In this document: positions 47,905-58,754 of the stretch, piece by piece | Numbering within the stretch: the stretch's first letter is position 1 | Layout: each line of letters begins with the position of its first letter | NCBI GenBank assembly: GCA_038501625.1 | Contig: JAZAYU010000036.1 | Location: 5,184,366-5,248,365 of the forward strand | Direction of reading: 5' to 3' | DNA length: 64,000 nucleotides | From: Corbicula japonica | Lineage: Eukaryota > Mollusca > Bivalvia > Venerida > Cyrenidae | Made by a program: the position numbers and the translations under genes | Notes under the pieces: model-generated | The model's input: only the letters and a program-made list of their open reading frames with translations | What the model was told of the DNA's origin: nothing | The model's database searches: none

Positions 47905-48960
47905 CACGTCACTACTAAAATATACGATAAAAGAGATGATTTTAATTTTAATATTGTAAATTTTCCGTTTTTAGACGGCGATGTTCCTCGTGCAACATCT
48001 TACGGGGTTTATATCTCACAGCTTGGTCGCTTTTCAAGAGCTTGCAACGATGTAAATGATTTCAATGAACGTAATCTGTGCATAACAGAAAAACTTTTAA
48101 AACAGGGTTATCGGTATCAAAAATTAAGGCAAACCTTTTTCAAGTTTTATCGCCGGTACCCAGAACTCATTCATAAATACAAATGCAGTTTAAAATCACT
48201 ATTGCAACAAGGTATTTCACAGCCGGTGTTTTATGGGGATTTAATTTACAAACTTAAGAAGATAAAAGGCAATGTTAATTTCTCTCGGTAATTTGTAAAA
48301 ACCATCTGTACATTTAAAAAGAAAGGTTACCAACATGATATTTTACAGCGCTCTGCAGGCCTGCTGATTAACCCATCTACAGTTGATCATTATGTTTACC
48401 TCTTTGGTTGCACGACTGTGGCAGGTTTTTTAAGAGTTTATGAAGGTTTATGGGGAAATCTTTTGTTAAAAGAACCTAGAAGCTCGATGCGTTTCTTTTA
48501 TCTCTGTCATCGTGTTCTTGCTGATTTTACTCCAGGAGCTCTGGTTTCGGTAAGATCATTGAGTACCTACCCTTTGGCTTTTCAACGCTATTACCTTCTT
48601 ATGTTTTATATGTTTGTGTGCTTTTGCAACATTGTTGAGCCGATGGGTGGGTTGGAGTTATTTCACCAAGACAACTTGTACTTGTTTTGTGATACGATAA
48701 CCTTTTTGGGCAAGTGTGAGGTTGGTGCACCCTATAACCTGGTTTAAACCCCCAGTGGCAATTTGTTTTGCCACTGATCGTTCCAAGGCGTTATCCCCAA
48801 AGGCTCTCTTCTTCGTTAATTGTTTGTGGGGTCCTATTTAAATTGACATACTTATATAAAACATGCTCTCTCTCTTCCACTTTTCTTTTTCGTTGCGTGG
48901 GGAGGCTGTGTTTTTTGAGTGTGGCGATTCCTGATATGCATATATTACTTTTTTTTAAAT
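47905..48960 (+). mobile_element. Penelope-like element, 5'-truncated (copy 4)
   Basis: The best preserved of the plus-strand copies. It begins at KRDDFNFNIVNFPF of the RT and runs through the full C-terminal region and 3' tail to GATATGCATATATTAC plus T at about 48955. The tail has the AGTGGCAA/TTGCCACT hairpin. It sits between block C and an L block. Confidence 0.8.
47915..48440 (+). pseudogene. Reverse transcriptase C-terminal pseudogene
   Basis: A single frame gives RDDFNFNIVNFPFLDGDVPR (after one shift), then TSYGVYISQLGRFSRACNDV, NDFNERNLCITEKLLKQGYR and QGISQPVFYGDLIYKLKKIK. It is interrupted by TAA at 48289-48291, after which VKTICTFKKKGYQHDILQRS continues. The C-terminus VDHYVYLFGCTTVAG is present. 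Because of the one stop and 5' truncation it cannot act alone. Confidence 0.8.
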
Positions 48961-50159
48961 ACGTGTAGCCTGGCTATGGTTGAATTAATAACACACTAGT
49001 ACAACTCGTCAAAGTGCTGGCTTGTTACATACACATACTGATTAGCAACTATACAATATACAAAATGAAGACTGAAGCGGGGCTTCTCCCATAACAATAA
49101 GTTCCAAAAAAAGGAATGCAACACTATTGACGAACGTTTATTGAAACAGTAAATATAATTAATACAACAGATTACTGTTGATGCATGAGTTTTCATCAAA
49201 TTGAAACATTATTTTTATATTAACTTGATCTTAGTCGTTTACCTGTAAATTTTCAATTAGTGGCTAGATGCTATTTACAATATCAATGAAAAACATTTCT
49301 AATTGTCTTACAAAGACAATTTCATGACGCAGCTGTTAAGTCTGTGCGCCTAAAAGCCTCGGAAATTATGTCTTGCCAGTTAATGTTCCAAAGCATTGAT
49401 GCTTCATTTTTTCATTTTTGTGATATTTCTTAAATGACTATGTTCGGCCGTTATGCTTTCTGTTGGCCGATTTCTTCGCCTCGGTACAGCCGAGCCACAT
49501 TAATGTGGTTTCAATAAATTTCGTGGGAATCAAATTTCGCGCTGAAGATATAAATGACATTTTAACGCTGGCATAAATTTGCGCATTTGTATTATTATCA
49601 CAAGAACAGAAAGGCAATGGTTTGATTTCACTAGGTTTGATTTCGCGATCTTTCTCTAGCTCAAAATACGCGAAAATTAATCCATCGCGAAATATAACCG
49701 TATATTATCTTAATGAAACAGTGACTGATTAGTATACTCTTACATGATCTTACGTGTGAAGATAAGCTGACTGTATTGCTATAAGACGTAATTGTATATT
49801 GCTGCAATCGGTAAAATTGAGTGTAGTACATTATTGTCTTATGAAATGTAAGCGTTTTGTGGATTTAACAAGAAATATTATGACCGACGATTAACTTTAC
49901 GTCAATTGAAATATGTTAATGTGTTCTTTGTTAAGTACAACTATAGCCCTAAGAGTACTTAACTATATAGCCTGTCTCATGTCAGAATTGTGATAAATCA
50001 ATTTATCAGAGAAAATAACATTAAGTAGGCGACATGGGGGCTAACGAATGTTTAGTTCTGAATAAAGAAAAGAACACTTTCAAACATTGTAGATCACGAT
50101 TAAGTTCAATTGTGTTATGTCCTTCTGTTTTTCTTATGTATTTATGTAAAGCTCTAAAT
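48961..50159 (+). repeat. L block remnant and unassigned non-coding DNA
   Basis: L about 48965-49270 (ACGTTTATTGAAACA, TGATGCATGAGTTTTCATC). 49760-50130 (AAGTACAACTATAGCCCTAAG) is shared with 57.24-57.50 kb. No gene is visible. Confidence 0.6.
49441..49710. mobile_element. Probable MITE with CGCGAAA motifs
   Basis: A GC-richer segment from TGTTCGGCCG to ATCGCGAAATATAACCG. It contains the 14-bp palindrome CCACATTAATGTGG and several TTTCGCG/CGCGAAA words near its right end. H/L-related copies near 42.86 and 56.39 kb lack it. No clear TIR or target duplication was found. Confidence 0.45.
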
Positions 50160-50480
50160 AGATGAAAAGGGAACTTTGGCAGCAACCGAACACGACAAAT
50201 ATGAAAATACTGCAGGCTCGGTTTGATTGAGCCTGTTCATGGGCAGTAATGGGAATGCATATTACTACCCACGCCGCCTAGCCCCGGGTTAAGCGCAACT
50301 CAGTAATTACACCAATAAATAGTACAATTTCGATCCATCCCAAACGATGTTATGCATATGGCGGTGAACAAGGAACCTTCACTGAGGTATTTTCAGATTA
50401 ATACCATTCCATGTTCAGCGGCGTATGGTCCCCAGATAAAAATGGGTTTGCCCTAAACGAGAAAACAATGGGCGGAATGA
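50160..50480 (+). repeat. F-block fragment (short form)
   Basis: The nearest relative is 5985-6310, sharing GAGCCTGTTCATGGGCAGTA, CCACGCCGCCTAGCCCCGGG and TTTGCCCTAAACGA. TGGGCAGTAA near 50238 and TTACTACCCA near 50264 form an inverted pair. Confidence 0.75.
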
Positions 50481-50484
50481 TATT

Positions 50485-50530
50485 GCCTCTACTGGGATGC
50501 GATCCCGTACCGTACGGCAACAGACGAAAT
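50485..50530 (-). mobile_element. SINE head scrap
   Basis: TGCCTCTACTGGGATGCGAT then CCCGTACCGTACGGCAACAG is a diverged minus-strand head fragment of the tRNA-derived SINE. Confidence 0.5.
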
Positions 50531-50719
50531 ACTGACGCTAATAATCATCCTTACTACACCTTGCCACACCAGACGTTTTAACCTAATTTGGAATAATAAA
50601 ACCAAACCATATATGATTGATTGAACTCGATCATGATACCATGACAATAAGAAATTAAACCAGTATTTTTGATTTTGTAACTTCACCAAAAATCATAACA
50701 AGGATCAAAACCAACACTC

Positions 50720-51990
50720 CGACTTAAGATTAACTTTCTTGAAATCAGTCAGTGGGATGAATAAAATGTGGTCTTTATCCATAGGTTGATTTTATTTATA
50801 TATTGGCTCAGGTTAGGCTGTATACTGTACATAAAACACCATAACGTTACTACTACATCTACATGGTATATGCATTCATACCATATCCCGTTTTTCTTTG
50901 TTTTACGAAACTGATTTCTTGTTTTATAGTTTATATAACATGAACTTTACATACTCTCTGTAGAAGAAGAAGTCATATAACTATAGCTCTTTTTATGATT
51001 TAATCTCCCTAAAACAACTTCAGATTTCATCGTTTGCATACGTTAAGATGATGTTCACGTCAAAGAAACATACATTTTGCATTATTGATTGCCTAGTAAG
51101 AATCAGATTATATGGAACAAATGTTGCCTTTTAAGAATATATCACATATCGTCTACGATGGAAATACTCCGCTTATTTGGGGAATCATTTGTCCGATAAA
51201 GGTTTCATCTCACGTAAGAATATATTTCGTAATAAACGTGAGATTTGTAACATTAAAGAAACAAATATAGAAAAGGGAAATATGCATATCAGGAATCGCC
51301 ATACTAAAAGACTTAGCCTTCCACGCAGCCAAAAAGTAGAAAAAAAGAGCATGGGCTTAAAAGAATATCAATTTCAACCACAAACAATTAACGAAAAAAA
51401 AACATTAGGATAAAATATTTCGGAAATTTTACCTTGGGATGGGCTCAATCATCTTAGCAGCATAAAATTTTATAATAAAAAGAGAAACATGTAATACATG
51501 TACAATGTATCAGGAATAGCCAAACTCATAAACAAAAGCCTCTCAACACAGCAAAAAATCAGATAGTTAAAAAGAATAAGAGAATGTCAAAATCCACACA
51601 GTTATCCAGCAGTTGAAAGAACATGTACATGTTTTAACATATTTGTACATAAATGTCGTTTAATAGTAATTAAAATTTTATGCTTAAATTATTCTAAATT
51701 GGTGCACCCTAGAACCTGGTTTAAATATAAAGTGGCAAATTGTTTAGCCACTGACCGTTCAAAGGCGGTAACCCCTCATGTCCTCATTTTTGTTCATTGT
51801 TTGCGATGTCTCGTTTGAAATTGATTAATCATAAAATATTCTCTCCTTTCAACTCCATTTTTGGCGGTGAAGAGTCTGTTTCTTTTTTTTTATTTTGCCA
51901 TTCCTGAAAGACGATTTGTGTATGTTTTCCACATTATTAAAGTGTCTAAAAAGCTTATCAACAATTCTTACGTTCATATAAAATCATATT
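50720..51990 (+). repeat. H and J blocks (J copy 3)
   Basis: H about 50720-50840, J about 50920-51990. This J copy is uninterrupted at GGTGCACCCTAGAACCTGGT-TTAAATATAAAGTGGC (51700-51735) and at GAGATTTGTAACATTAAAG (51239-51257). It therefore serves as the empty site for the Penelope-like copy at 44.1 kb and for the ISL2EU-like transposon at 59.7 kb. Confidence 0.75.
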
Positions 51991-52024
51991 TTATTCCACA
52001 GATATCAGCAGGTTTATTTTTTAC

Positions 52025-53221
52025 TTCGTCAAAACAATAATGTTGACAGCCCCTTGTCAGTAAGAAGACAATTCAATAATAGTGTTAAAATAACGGCGAG
52101 ACTGATCATCAACACTCGCCATTAGTTCCTATAATTTTCGCACCGGGTTCAAACAAGTCTGATGATTTGATTATGATGCTACATGTGTTTTATAAGGAAA
52201 TTGGATAATGTAATCTCATTTACAAATATATTTTTTAAAGTACATTTGAATTAATCTATACGGGTCGTACTTGTACGATAAGAAGACAGTTGCCTTACAG
52301 ATAAATAATAACATCTCATTGGTTCCCACAAAAAAAACATAAGTATTGTGACTAACAGTAATCTATTGTACACGTACATTTGAGTTAAAATAAAACATGC
52401 AGAATTAAACGAAGGATGAACAGTGGGTGGATCTTTATTCTTGGTTATAAACACTTCGTGGTTTTCTTTTAGAAACAATTTCCGTTGTCTCTATATTTTA
52501 TAGATTCATCAGTTCTTTTAACTATTTATTCTGTTAATGCTCCTTTCGTGGTGGTTTAACTTTTTGTTTGTAAGTATGAAAAGGTGAAATATAAATATCA
52601 GGAATCGCCAAATTCAAAAAAATCAACCTCCCCACACAGACAAGAAGAAGAGAGGGAGAGAGCATGGTTAATTAAATTGATCAGTTTAAAAAAGACACCA
52701 CTAACAATAAACAAAAATGAGAACCCGAGGGGTTACCGCCTTGGAACGGTCAGTGGCAAATGAAAATGCCACTGGGGGTTTAACAGTATGAAAGAATACT
52801 TACCTTATGCAAACGTATATTGTCAAGAAAAATTTAAAGTACATATCGGAAACAGCCATATTAGAGATTAGATAAGAGCTCATTCATTTCTCAATCAAAG
52901 TCAATTCGCTAGACAGAGTCAGTGAAACGGAGAAAAAACGCACTGTTTGTCATTTACATTTCATCTGCTGCAGACATCAGCCATCACATTCATCTTTTAA
53001 ATGTGTTTTGACCAATGAAGTCTAGAACTGTTTAAGCTTTTATTTTTAAGCTGTGCAGTGTGGGTAGTAACCTTACTCTAAATGTTAAGACAGAAACACA
53101 GTCTGATCTGTGAGGATTCAATATCAATTTGCAGTATACGTATGAGTTTTGGCGAAGCATCCCGGCCATTGCCCGAAAACTTTAGTTTATTACATGGCGT
53201 AGTCTATGCACTTTTATCAAT
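52025..53221 (+). repeat. Composite repeat, A and B blocks
   Basis: A about 52025-52290 and B about 52890-53220. Between them lies a minus-strand Penelope-like tail with a target duplication. B is cut by the TIR element at 53222. Confidence 0.7.
52582..52784 (-). mobile_element. Penelope-like 3' tail flanked by a 9-bp target duplication
   Basis: The minus-strand insertion of 203 bp begins (in element sense) at TTAAACCCCCAGTGGCA and ends at the AATATTTCACCTT-type terminus. Exact AGTATGAAA repeats flank it at 52573-52581 and 52785-52793. This defines the true 3' end of the element family and shows 5'-truncated retrotransposition. Confidence 0.85.
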
Positions 53222-54935
53222 GGGGGCCTACCGATATACAGAGTTATCTCCCATTGAGAGTGGTTTCCCTTGCCGATTGGGTAGTTCCGGTTTAGAAGCG
53301 GCAATAAGAATAGCGTGAGAAGTGTATATAAAAAGTCTTAAAGTACTTCTTTATTTTAAATGCATTGCCGAATTAAAAAACAAAAAGAAACAGGTATATG
53401 ATGGATTAACCATATCTTTGTAAATTGATATTAAGTTAATAAATTAATGCAATTTTACAAATTTAAGTTACTTTATCCTGTGTAATATTTGGTTTATTGG
53501 CTGTCATGGAAAATTGTAGCTTTTTGCTTTTTTTTAACATCCACTAAAACATTCGTCCAGTCACCGTTAAGTCTTACAAACTATGCTAATTAAGTAAAGG
53601 GCCTGGTGTTTTATGACCATGTTACGTAATCTAATTAGCAAGACACGGATCCTACCAGCTGAAGGTGTGATAAAGGCATTTTGAAGTTTAGATGTTGACA
53701 CTGTAAGAGGTTGAAAAAGTTGGATGTTGGAGGTACCAGTGTTATTTTAAGAAACTGACTTGGGATTAAATATGCTAATTAATTGTCGAAATGTTGTTTG
53801 ACACCCGAAACAATATTTATTTGATTTTGGCAAAATAAAGTAGTCCAAGCTGAATTGAAAAAAAAATCATCGGGAAGAATTTACTCAAAAATATATTTAT
53901 TTAACGAATAAAAATGGATTGTCAACCTAAATAAACCAAAAAATTCAGAAGTAAAGAGAAAAATACGTGAATACAATATGAAACCATGTTTAAATATGTT
54001 GTCAATGATATATAAAAAGAACTTTTTTTTGAAAAAAAAACAACAATAACAGTACATTGAAAAATACATCAATACAAACAAGGCACAAATCTGTGAACCA
54101 AATGACATGCATTCAATTTGTAAAAAAGGCTCAGTAGTTAATAAGCATTGAATTCATGCAAACATTGTTTCATCGGCATGAAAGAACATGTATAAAAAGG
54201 AACGGTGGTTATATTGGCGGACGTCATACTTTATCTTATATCATGTGTTATAACTTCAACTATTTTTTCTTAGGTTTTCTAAGTTTACTTTTTCTCAAAT
54301 CTGTTTTTTTTGCGCATAAGAAATGTGTACTTTTTACTCTTCTTTTAGTTACTGAAGGAGTCGAACATAAGGATGTTAAACACAAACCGCTTCAACTTAC
54401 TAAAAGGGTCTGAAAAGAAATACTATGCAGTTAAGGGCTTTTAAATCTATCTGTTTTCCCATTCAATGATAATAATCAAACGTTATTAGCATAATGCTGA
54501 TCTATTACCAACTACACTACTCAAAAGTTCTAAACCGCCACTTATTAAAAATACACTACTCAAAAGTTCAAAACTGCCACTAGAGACATGTCTATTTTTT
54601 ATTGTAAAGGAAATGAGGAATGATTTGTTTTCTATTATAACTTGAAAATCAATAATATTCTCACGTTTATTCAAACATTTTCTTCAAATCATATTAATAT
54701 ATTATACAAAAATTGACGTAAACGTAACGGACCTCAAAATGGGAAAATGTCTCTAGTGGCGGTTTAGAACTTTTGAGTAGTGTAGACATTATTAAAACGT
54801 ATGGGAATGGACCACGGAGACTACTGCGCTATTATGTTTTAATTCTCATTCTCAGACCGGAACTACCCAGTAACAGGTGCGCGTTGCAAAGGGAGATAAC
54901 TTAAGACAGAATATTGAGATAACTCAGTGTACCCC
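53222..54935. mobile_element. 1.7-kb non-autonomous TIR element with AT target duplication
   Basis: The left end begins GGGGGCCTACCGATATACAG and AGTTATCTCCC. The right end is the inverse of GGGGTACACTGAGTTATCTC. Both ends carry GGGTAGTTCCGGT about 60-85 bp inside. AT at 53220-53221 and 54936-54937 flanks it. The B-block sister near 24.11 kb reads GATCAATTACAAAATC, matching the predicted empty site TCA-AT-TACA. The interior has no transposase frame. A 2-bp AT duplication is shared with the autonomous element at 59.69 kb, so the same superfamily is possible. Confidence 0.8.
54515..54782. mobile_element. TA-flanked MITE with a doubled left terminus
   Basis: The right end GAACTTTTGAGTAGTG (to 54782, followed by TA) is mirrored twice on the left: CACTACTCAAAAGTTC at 54515 and again at 54554, each preceded by TA. 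The inner copy continues with GCCACTAGAGACAT, matching the right-end ATGTCTCTAGTGGC. The probable element is 54554-54782 (229 bp), with an extra solo TIR upstream. TA flanks and a CACTACTC start suggest the Tc1/mariner group. Confidence 0.8.
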
Positions 54936-54937
54936 AT

Positions 54938-56940
54938 TACAATGTTATGTCGGAATAGAAGTTTTGGTTTCAAAATGTCAAATTAGGCATAGGGAGATAT
55001 TATGCAATAATACCCCCCAGTAATACCACTTTTAAATTAAATTTAAGACAATTAATCATTAAACTTCCATTTTAATTTTTCGTTTAAAATTTACACTTTT
55101 TTACACTTTTCCTTCCCAAAGTATAGCTCACCCCCTTATGTTCAGTCCCAAAGAACGTTTTCAATATTTGCTTATTGTCGATTTAAATTGTTTCTTTTTC
55201 ATCTTTGATTCATTAATTCTTCAATCCATAAATGCAAAAAACACATGCGCCTTAATGTCTAACTTTGAAATAAAATAAACTAAACATAGATTTGTTCTGC
55301 CTTCCTTTTAAATAAATACATAATTAAATATTTTTAAATTACCAAAATCAATAGGTAAGAAAAAAATCGAAAAAGGAGTATGCGTCGCTATACCTGAAAG
55401 AAATTAACCAGCGGCAATGCTTTTAAAAGAAGTCGCGAAGAAGCTTTTAACGATAATGCTACGAGTCTTAGATAAAATGGGAATCTTTCTTTTATATTAA
55501 ATGCAGATGATTTGATCGTTTAAAGATAAAACAAAACGTGATGTCACAAACATGCAGATATTCTCATTTCTTCTTAAAGTGGGAGGGGGTGTTCACAATA
55601 TTTTAGATGACTCTTTACAATAGGGAAAGAACAAACCTCATAAATTATCTACAGCAATGCTGGTTTTAATAAAGCTGTTATATAACGAAGTTAATTACAA
55701 CTTTACACAAATTAATACAGATGAAAGCGAAGATCGGAATAGCTCTTCGTGTAAAAAGGATTATAGAAGCAATGACAGCTTGATACATTTGAAATTAGCT
55801 CAGACTGGATTCGAACCAGCATGCTCACTCGCCTATGGTTGAGTAAGTACTTGTAAGTTAATTGTACTATTTCGCCAAAGAGCTGGCATTTGTGGCGAGG
55901 AAGTCGAGCGCCGGCCAAGAATTCAAGAGTCCGGGGTTCTATACTTGGTTCAGACGTGGATTGTTATAACCCTTGTTATATACAAACATTATTAGCAAAT
56001 TGTACAACACTAGAAAATGCATACTGGAGCTGCGCTACTCCCATTCCAATAAATCCCAAAACAAAAGAATGCATTACTTCAGAAGTACGTTTATTGAAAC
56101 AACAAGTATAACAAGTATAATAAATAATACACATTACTATTGATGCATGCAGTTGGATCAAATTGAAACATCATTTGTATAACTGAATCTAAGTCGTTAG
56201 CCTGTGAATTTTCAATTAGTTGGCTAGATGCTATCATCATTAAGAACGAAAACATTCCTAAATTTTCTTACAAAGAAAATTGCCTGATTCAGTTGTGATG
56301 TCGATACGCCTCAAAACCTTGTTCACCACGGAAATAATGTTTTGCAGCTGACAACTCCATCGCGGTTAAGCTTTCAGATGTAATTTTCGTAAATTTTAGT
56401 GGTGTTGGATTTTCATTGTTTTAATGTTTGTTTTCGACTTTACTCACTGTTCACTTGTGTTAATATTGAATTGCGCTCAGCCTGGGTCTAGGCGGATTGT
56501 GCGATAACATGCATTTGCATTGCAGCAGCCCATGAACAGGATCAATTAAACCGAGCTTACAATATTTTCGTATTGTTCGTGCTTTGTGCAATTCAAAAAA
56601 AAGGTGAAATATACCATTTTCATTTACCTAACTATTCTATATTTACGTTTTACTCCAAAGAGCAAATTTCAAGTTAAAGAGGGAAAACTAATCAAATTAT
56701 TAATAAGTTGACTCGCCGATGAAGTTCTTTCCACTGGAGATTTCGTATTGCGCCACGAAAAAAAAATTAAATAAAAAGAGAAAATAATGATACAATGTGT
56801 AACTAGCATAAAACGCTTAGCTAGCTGCGTTCTTGTGAGATTCAGGCGATTCCTAATATTCAACTGTCACATTTTTGCTTATTGGGGTTATTGTATATTG
56901 CTGCAATCACTACATTGATTGTAGTACATAAATGTCTAAG
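54938..56940 (+). repeat. Composite repeat, C-D-L blocks and F fragment
   Basis: C about 55320-55570, D about 55620-55860, L about 55935-56230. A minus-strand F fragment lies at about 56505-56610 (TTAAACCGAGCTTACAATAT). The remainder is AT-rich and non-coding. Confidence 0.65.
55790..55885 (-). repeat. D block with the best-kept tRNA-like T-arm
   Basis: The minus strand reads GCTGGTTCGAATCCAGT, a T-arm with a loop TTCGAAT and consensus box B (complement at 55807-55817), followed by CTGAGCTAA. The upstream half (TGGCGAAATAGTACAATTAA) does not form D and anticodon arms, so a functional tRNA is not claimed. Confidence 0.5.
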
Positions 56941-57243
56941 GTATTGCAGGGCTAGACGCTGTCGGCGTGACGGTGCGGGTTCGCTCCCAGCTAGAGGCGC
57001 TATCATTTGAAATTCACAGTAGCGCTTTTTGTGCAGTGCTGCGGCCGTAAAAAGTCTACCCTTACATATAGCCAATACTGTTACCGATGTGATGCAGTGA
57101 TTGTTACGTATATAAGGGCTATCTGATCAACCTTTTTTGTGGTTGTCCCGGGTAGCTCAATTGGTTGTGTCGCAGGTATTGCAGGACTTGGCGCTGTCGC
57201 TGTGACGGTGCAGGTTCGCTCCCAGCTAGAGGCACTATCATTT
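56941..57243 (+). mobile_element. tRNA-derived SINE, partial dimer
   Basis: The first unit is 5'-truncated, starting GTATTGCAGGGCTAGACGC, and continues through the body (GCTGCGGCCGTAAAAAGTC) into a second head, TCCCGGGTAGCTCAATTGG, at about 57148. That head ends AGAGGCACTATCATTTTAT. It has the same head-body-head structure as at 25.55 kb. Confidence 0.8.
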
Positions 57244-58754
57244 TATATAAGTTAAATGTTGTGTCGATTTAGCAAGACATTTTGTGAATGACAATTTACC
57301 TTACAATAGATATATGTTAATGTGATTTATTGTAAAGTACAGCTGTAACCTTAAGAGTCCTTCACTTCAGACTGTCTCATATTGAGGTTTTGATGAAAAC
57401 AATTTATCAGAAAAAATAACTTTAAGAAGACGATATTAGGGCTAACATACGATTAGTTCTTTATAAAGAACAGAACTCTTTTAAACATATTAGATCACGG
57501 ATAAGTTTTTTTTTTGTTGTATCATCGGGGCAGTAAACGGTTTTCTTGATATATCGCAAAACCGAAGAATCACAGCCGACACGACAAGTCCACTTGCTGC
57601 CTACTAGCACATACCTGAAACAGAAAGGGCATATGACTGACATCACAATGACATTTAGTTTATGAAAACAAAGCAAAATTATATTCAAAACATATCAGTT
57701 GAATTTTAAGCACCATTAACTTTCAAATTCTGGAAGCGAAAACTGGTCGGCCGACGAGGCAAATTTCAAACATTCATCAGTTCACAGCTTTCTTATTGCC
57801 AACAACCAAAATAAATGCTTGCCACTCACACATGGCAAAATCCCTACTGTTGCATTAAATCATACTCAAAGTATACCATAACCACCACGATTTTGCACTA
57901 CTCACACTTGTTTGTATGCCCCTTGAGAATTGCAAGTTAAATTGAAGGCAGAGCCAGAAATGTATTAGTTTCGCATTTCCAAGCACCTGCCTCACACTGA
58001 AAGTGTCAAGGTCAAAAAAGAGCATGTCAGGCAATTTTTGGGGATCCTAGCTACACATGCGAAACTGCAAATATAGCAACTAAAAATATTTTAAAGTGCC
58101 ATGAAGCTTACAGTTTGCCCACTTACCTCTTATCTTCAAATTTGACCGGGGCCAATTCGCATCTACGGCTACAAACTCTTTACTGCCTCCATTGTGTTGT
58201 TCTTATATTTTTATGTACATCGACATACTGAGTCAGATGTTATTTAATTATCTAACTTCACTCAATTCCATAACAGACGCTTTTTATCTTGTTAGGATTT
58301 ATAAAGCCTAACCATATTGTCAGCTTGATTGAACTCTATCATAATACCATCACAATACAAAAATGTACCAGTACTTTTACTTTGTAACTTCACCAATATT
58401 CAAAGTCAACATTCCGAATTAAGAGTAGCTAGGACAGACAGTCGTTTTCAATTATTATTTTAAAAATGATGTGAAATATATATCAGGAATAACCACATCC
58501 AGAAGACACAGCCTCCGCACAGGCAAAAGCAATGAGAAAATCAGGAAAAGAGAGTGTGGGTTATAAAATGATCAGTTTCAAAATAGACCTCACAAACATT
58601 TAACGGAAATGAGAAACTGAAATGAGAAACTTAAGGTTACCGCCTCGGAACGGTCATATCTTTACGGCCCTATATCTAGCTATGTCCGACAAATGAAAGG
58701 CATACATATTGTGATACAGCTAAACCTGTCTTCAAAGGCTACTCAGGGGAAAAT
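57244..58754. other. H-related DNA with a 0.75-kb unassigned insert
   Basis: 57244-57505 matches 49.84-50.12 kb and 58260-58440 matches 50.59-50.73 kb. Between them about 57510-58250 is unlike any other part of the window and GC-richer, with exon-like frames on the minus strand. A minus-strand Penelope-like tail remnant lies near 58470-58650 (GGTTACCGCCTCGGAACGGT), and H begins near 58700. Confidence 0.5.
57470..57688 (-). other. Exon-like Cys-rich frame, unidentified
   Basis: The minus-strand frame contains YVLVGSKWTCRVGCDSSVLR and KKTVYCPDD. It begins at a pyrimidine-rich CCCTTTCTGTTTCAG followed by GTATGT (exon edge near 57614), which could be read as an acceptor or, in the other sense, as a donor. 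A second exon-like frame at about 58120-58200 (HNGGSKEFVAVDANWPRSNL) ends in a good AGAG-GTAAGT donor, but the phases do not join cleanly. It may be a captured gene piece. The family is not recognised. Confidence 0.25.

Noticed and set aside
48418..48747. 109-codon ORF after the RT pseudogene in Penelope-like copy 4, as a separate gene or RT extension
   Set aside because: In sister copies at 4.86-5.1 and 44.6-44.9 kb the same DNA is full of stops and shifted frames. It is 3' tail sequence that happens to be open here.
55790..55885. Functional tRNA gene on the minus strand with perfect box B
   Set aside because: The T-arm is good but the D and anticodon arms are absent, and homologous D blocks are degenerate.
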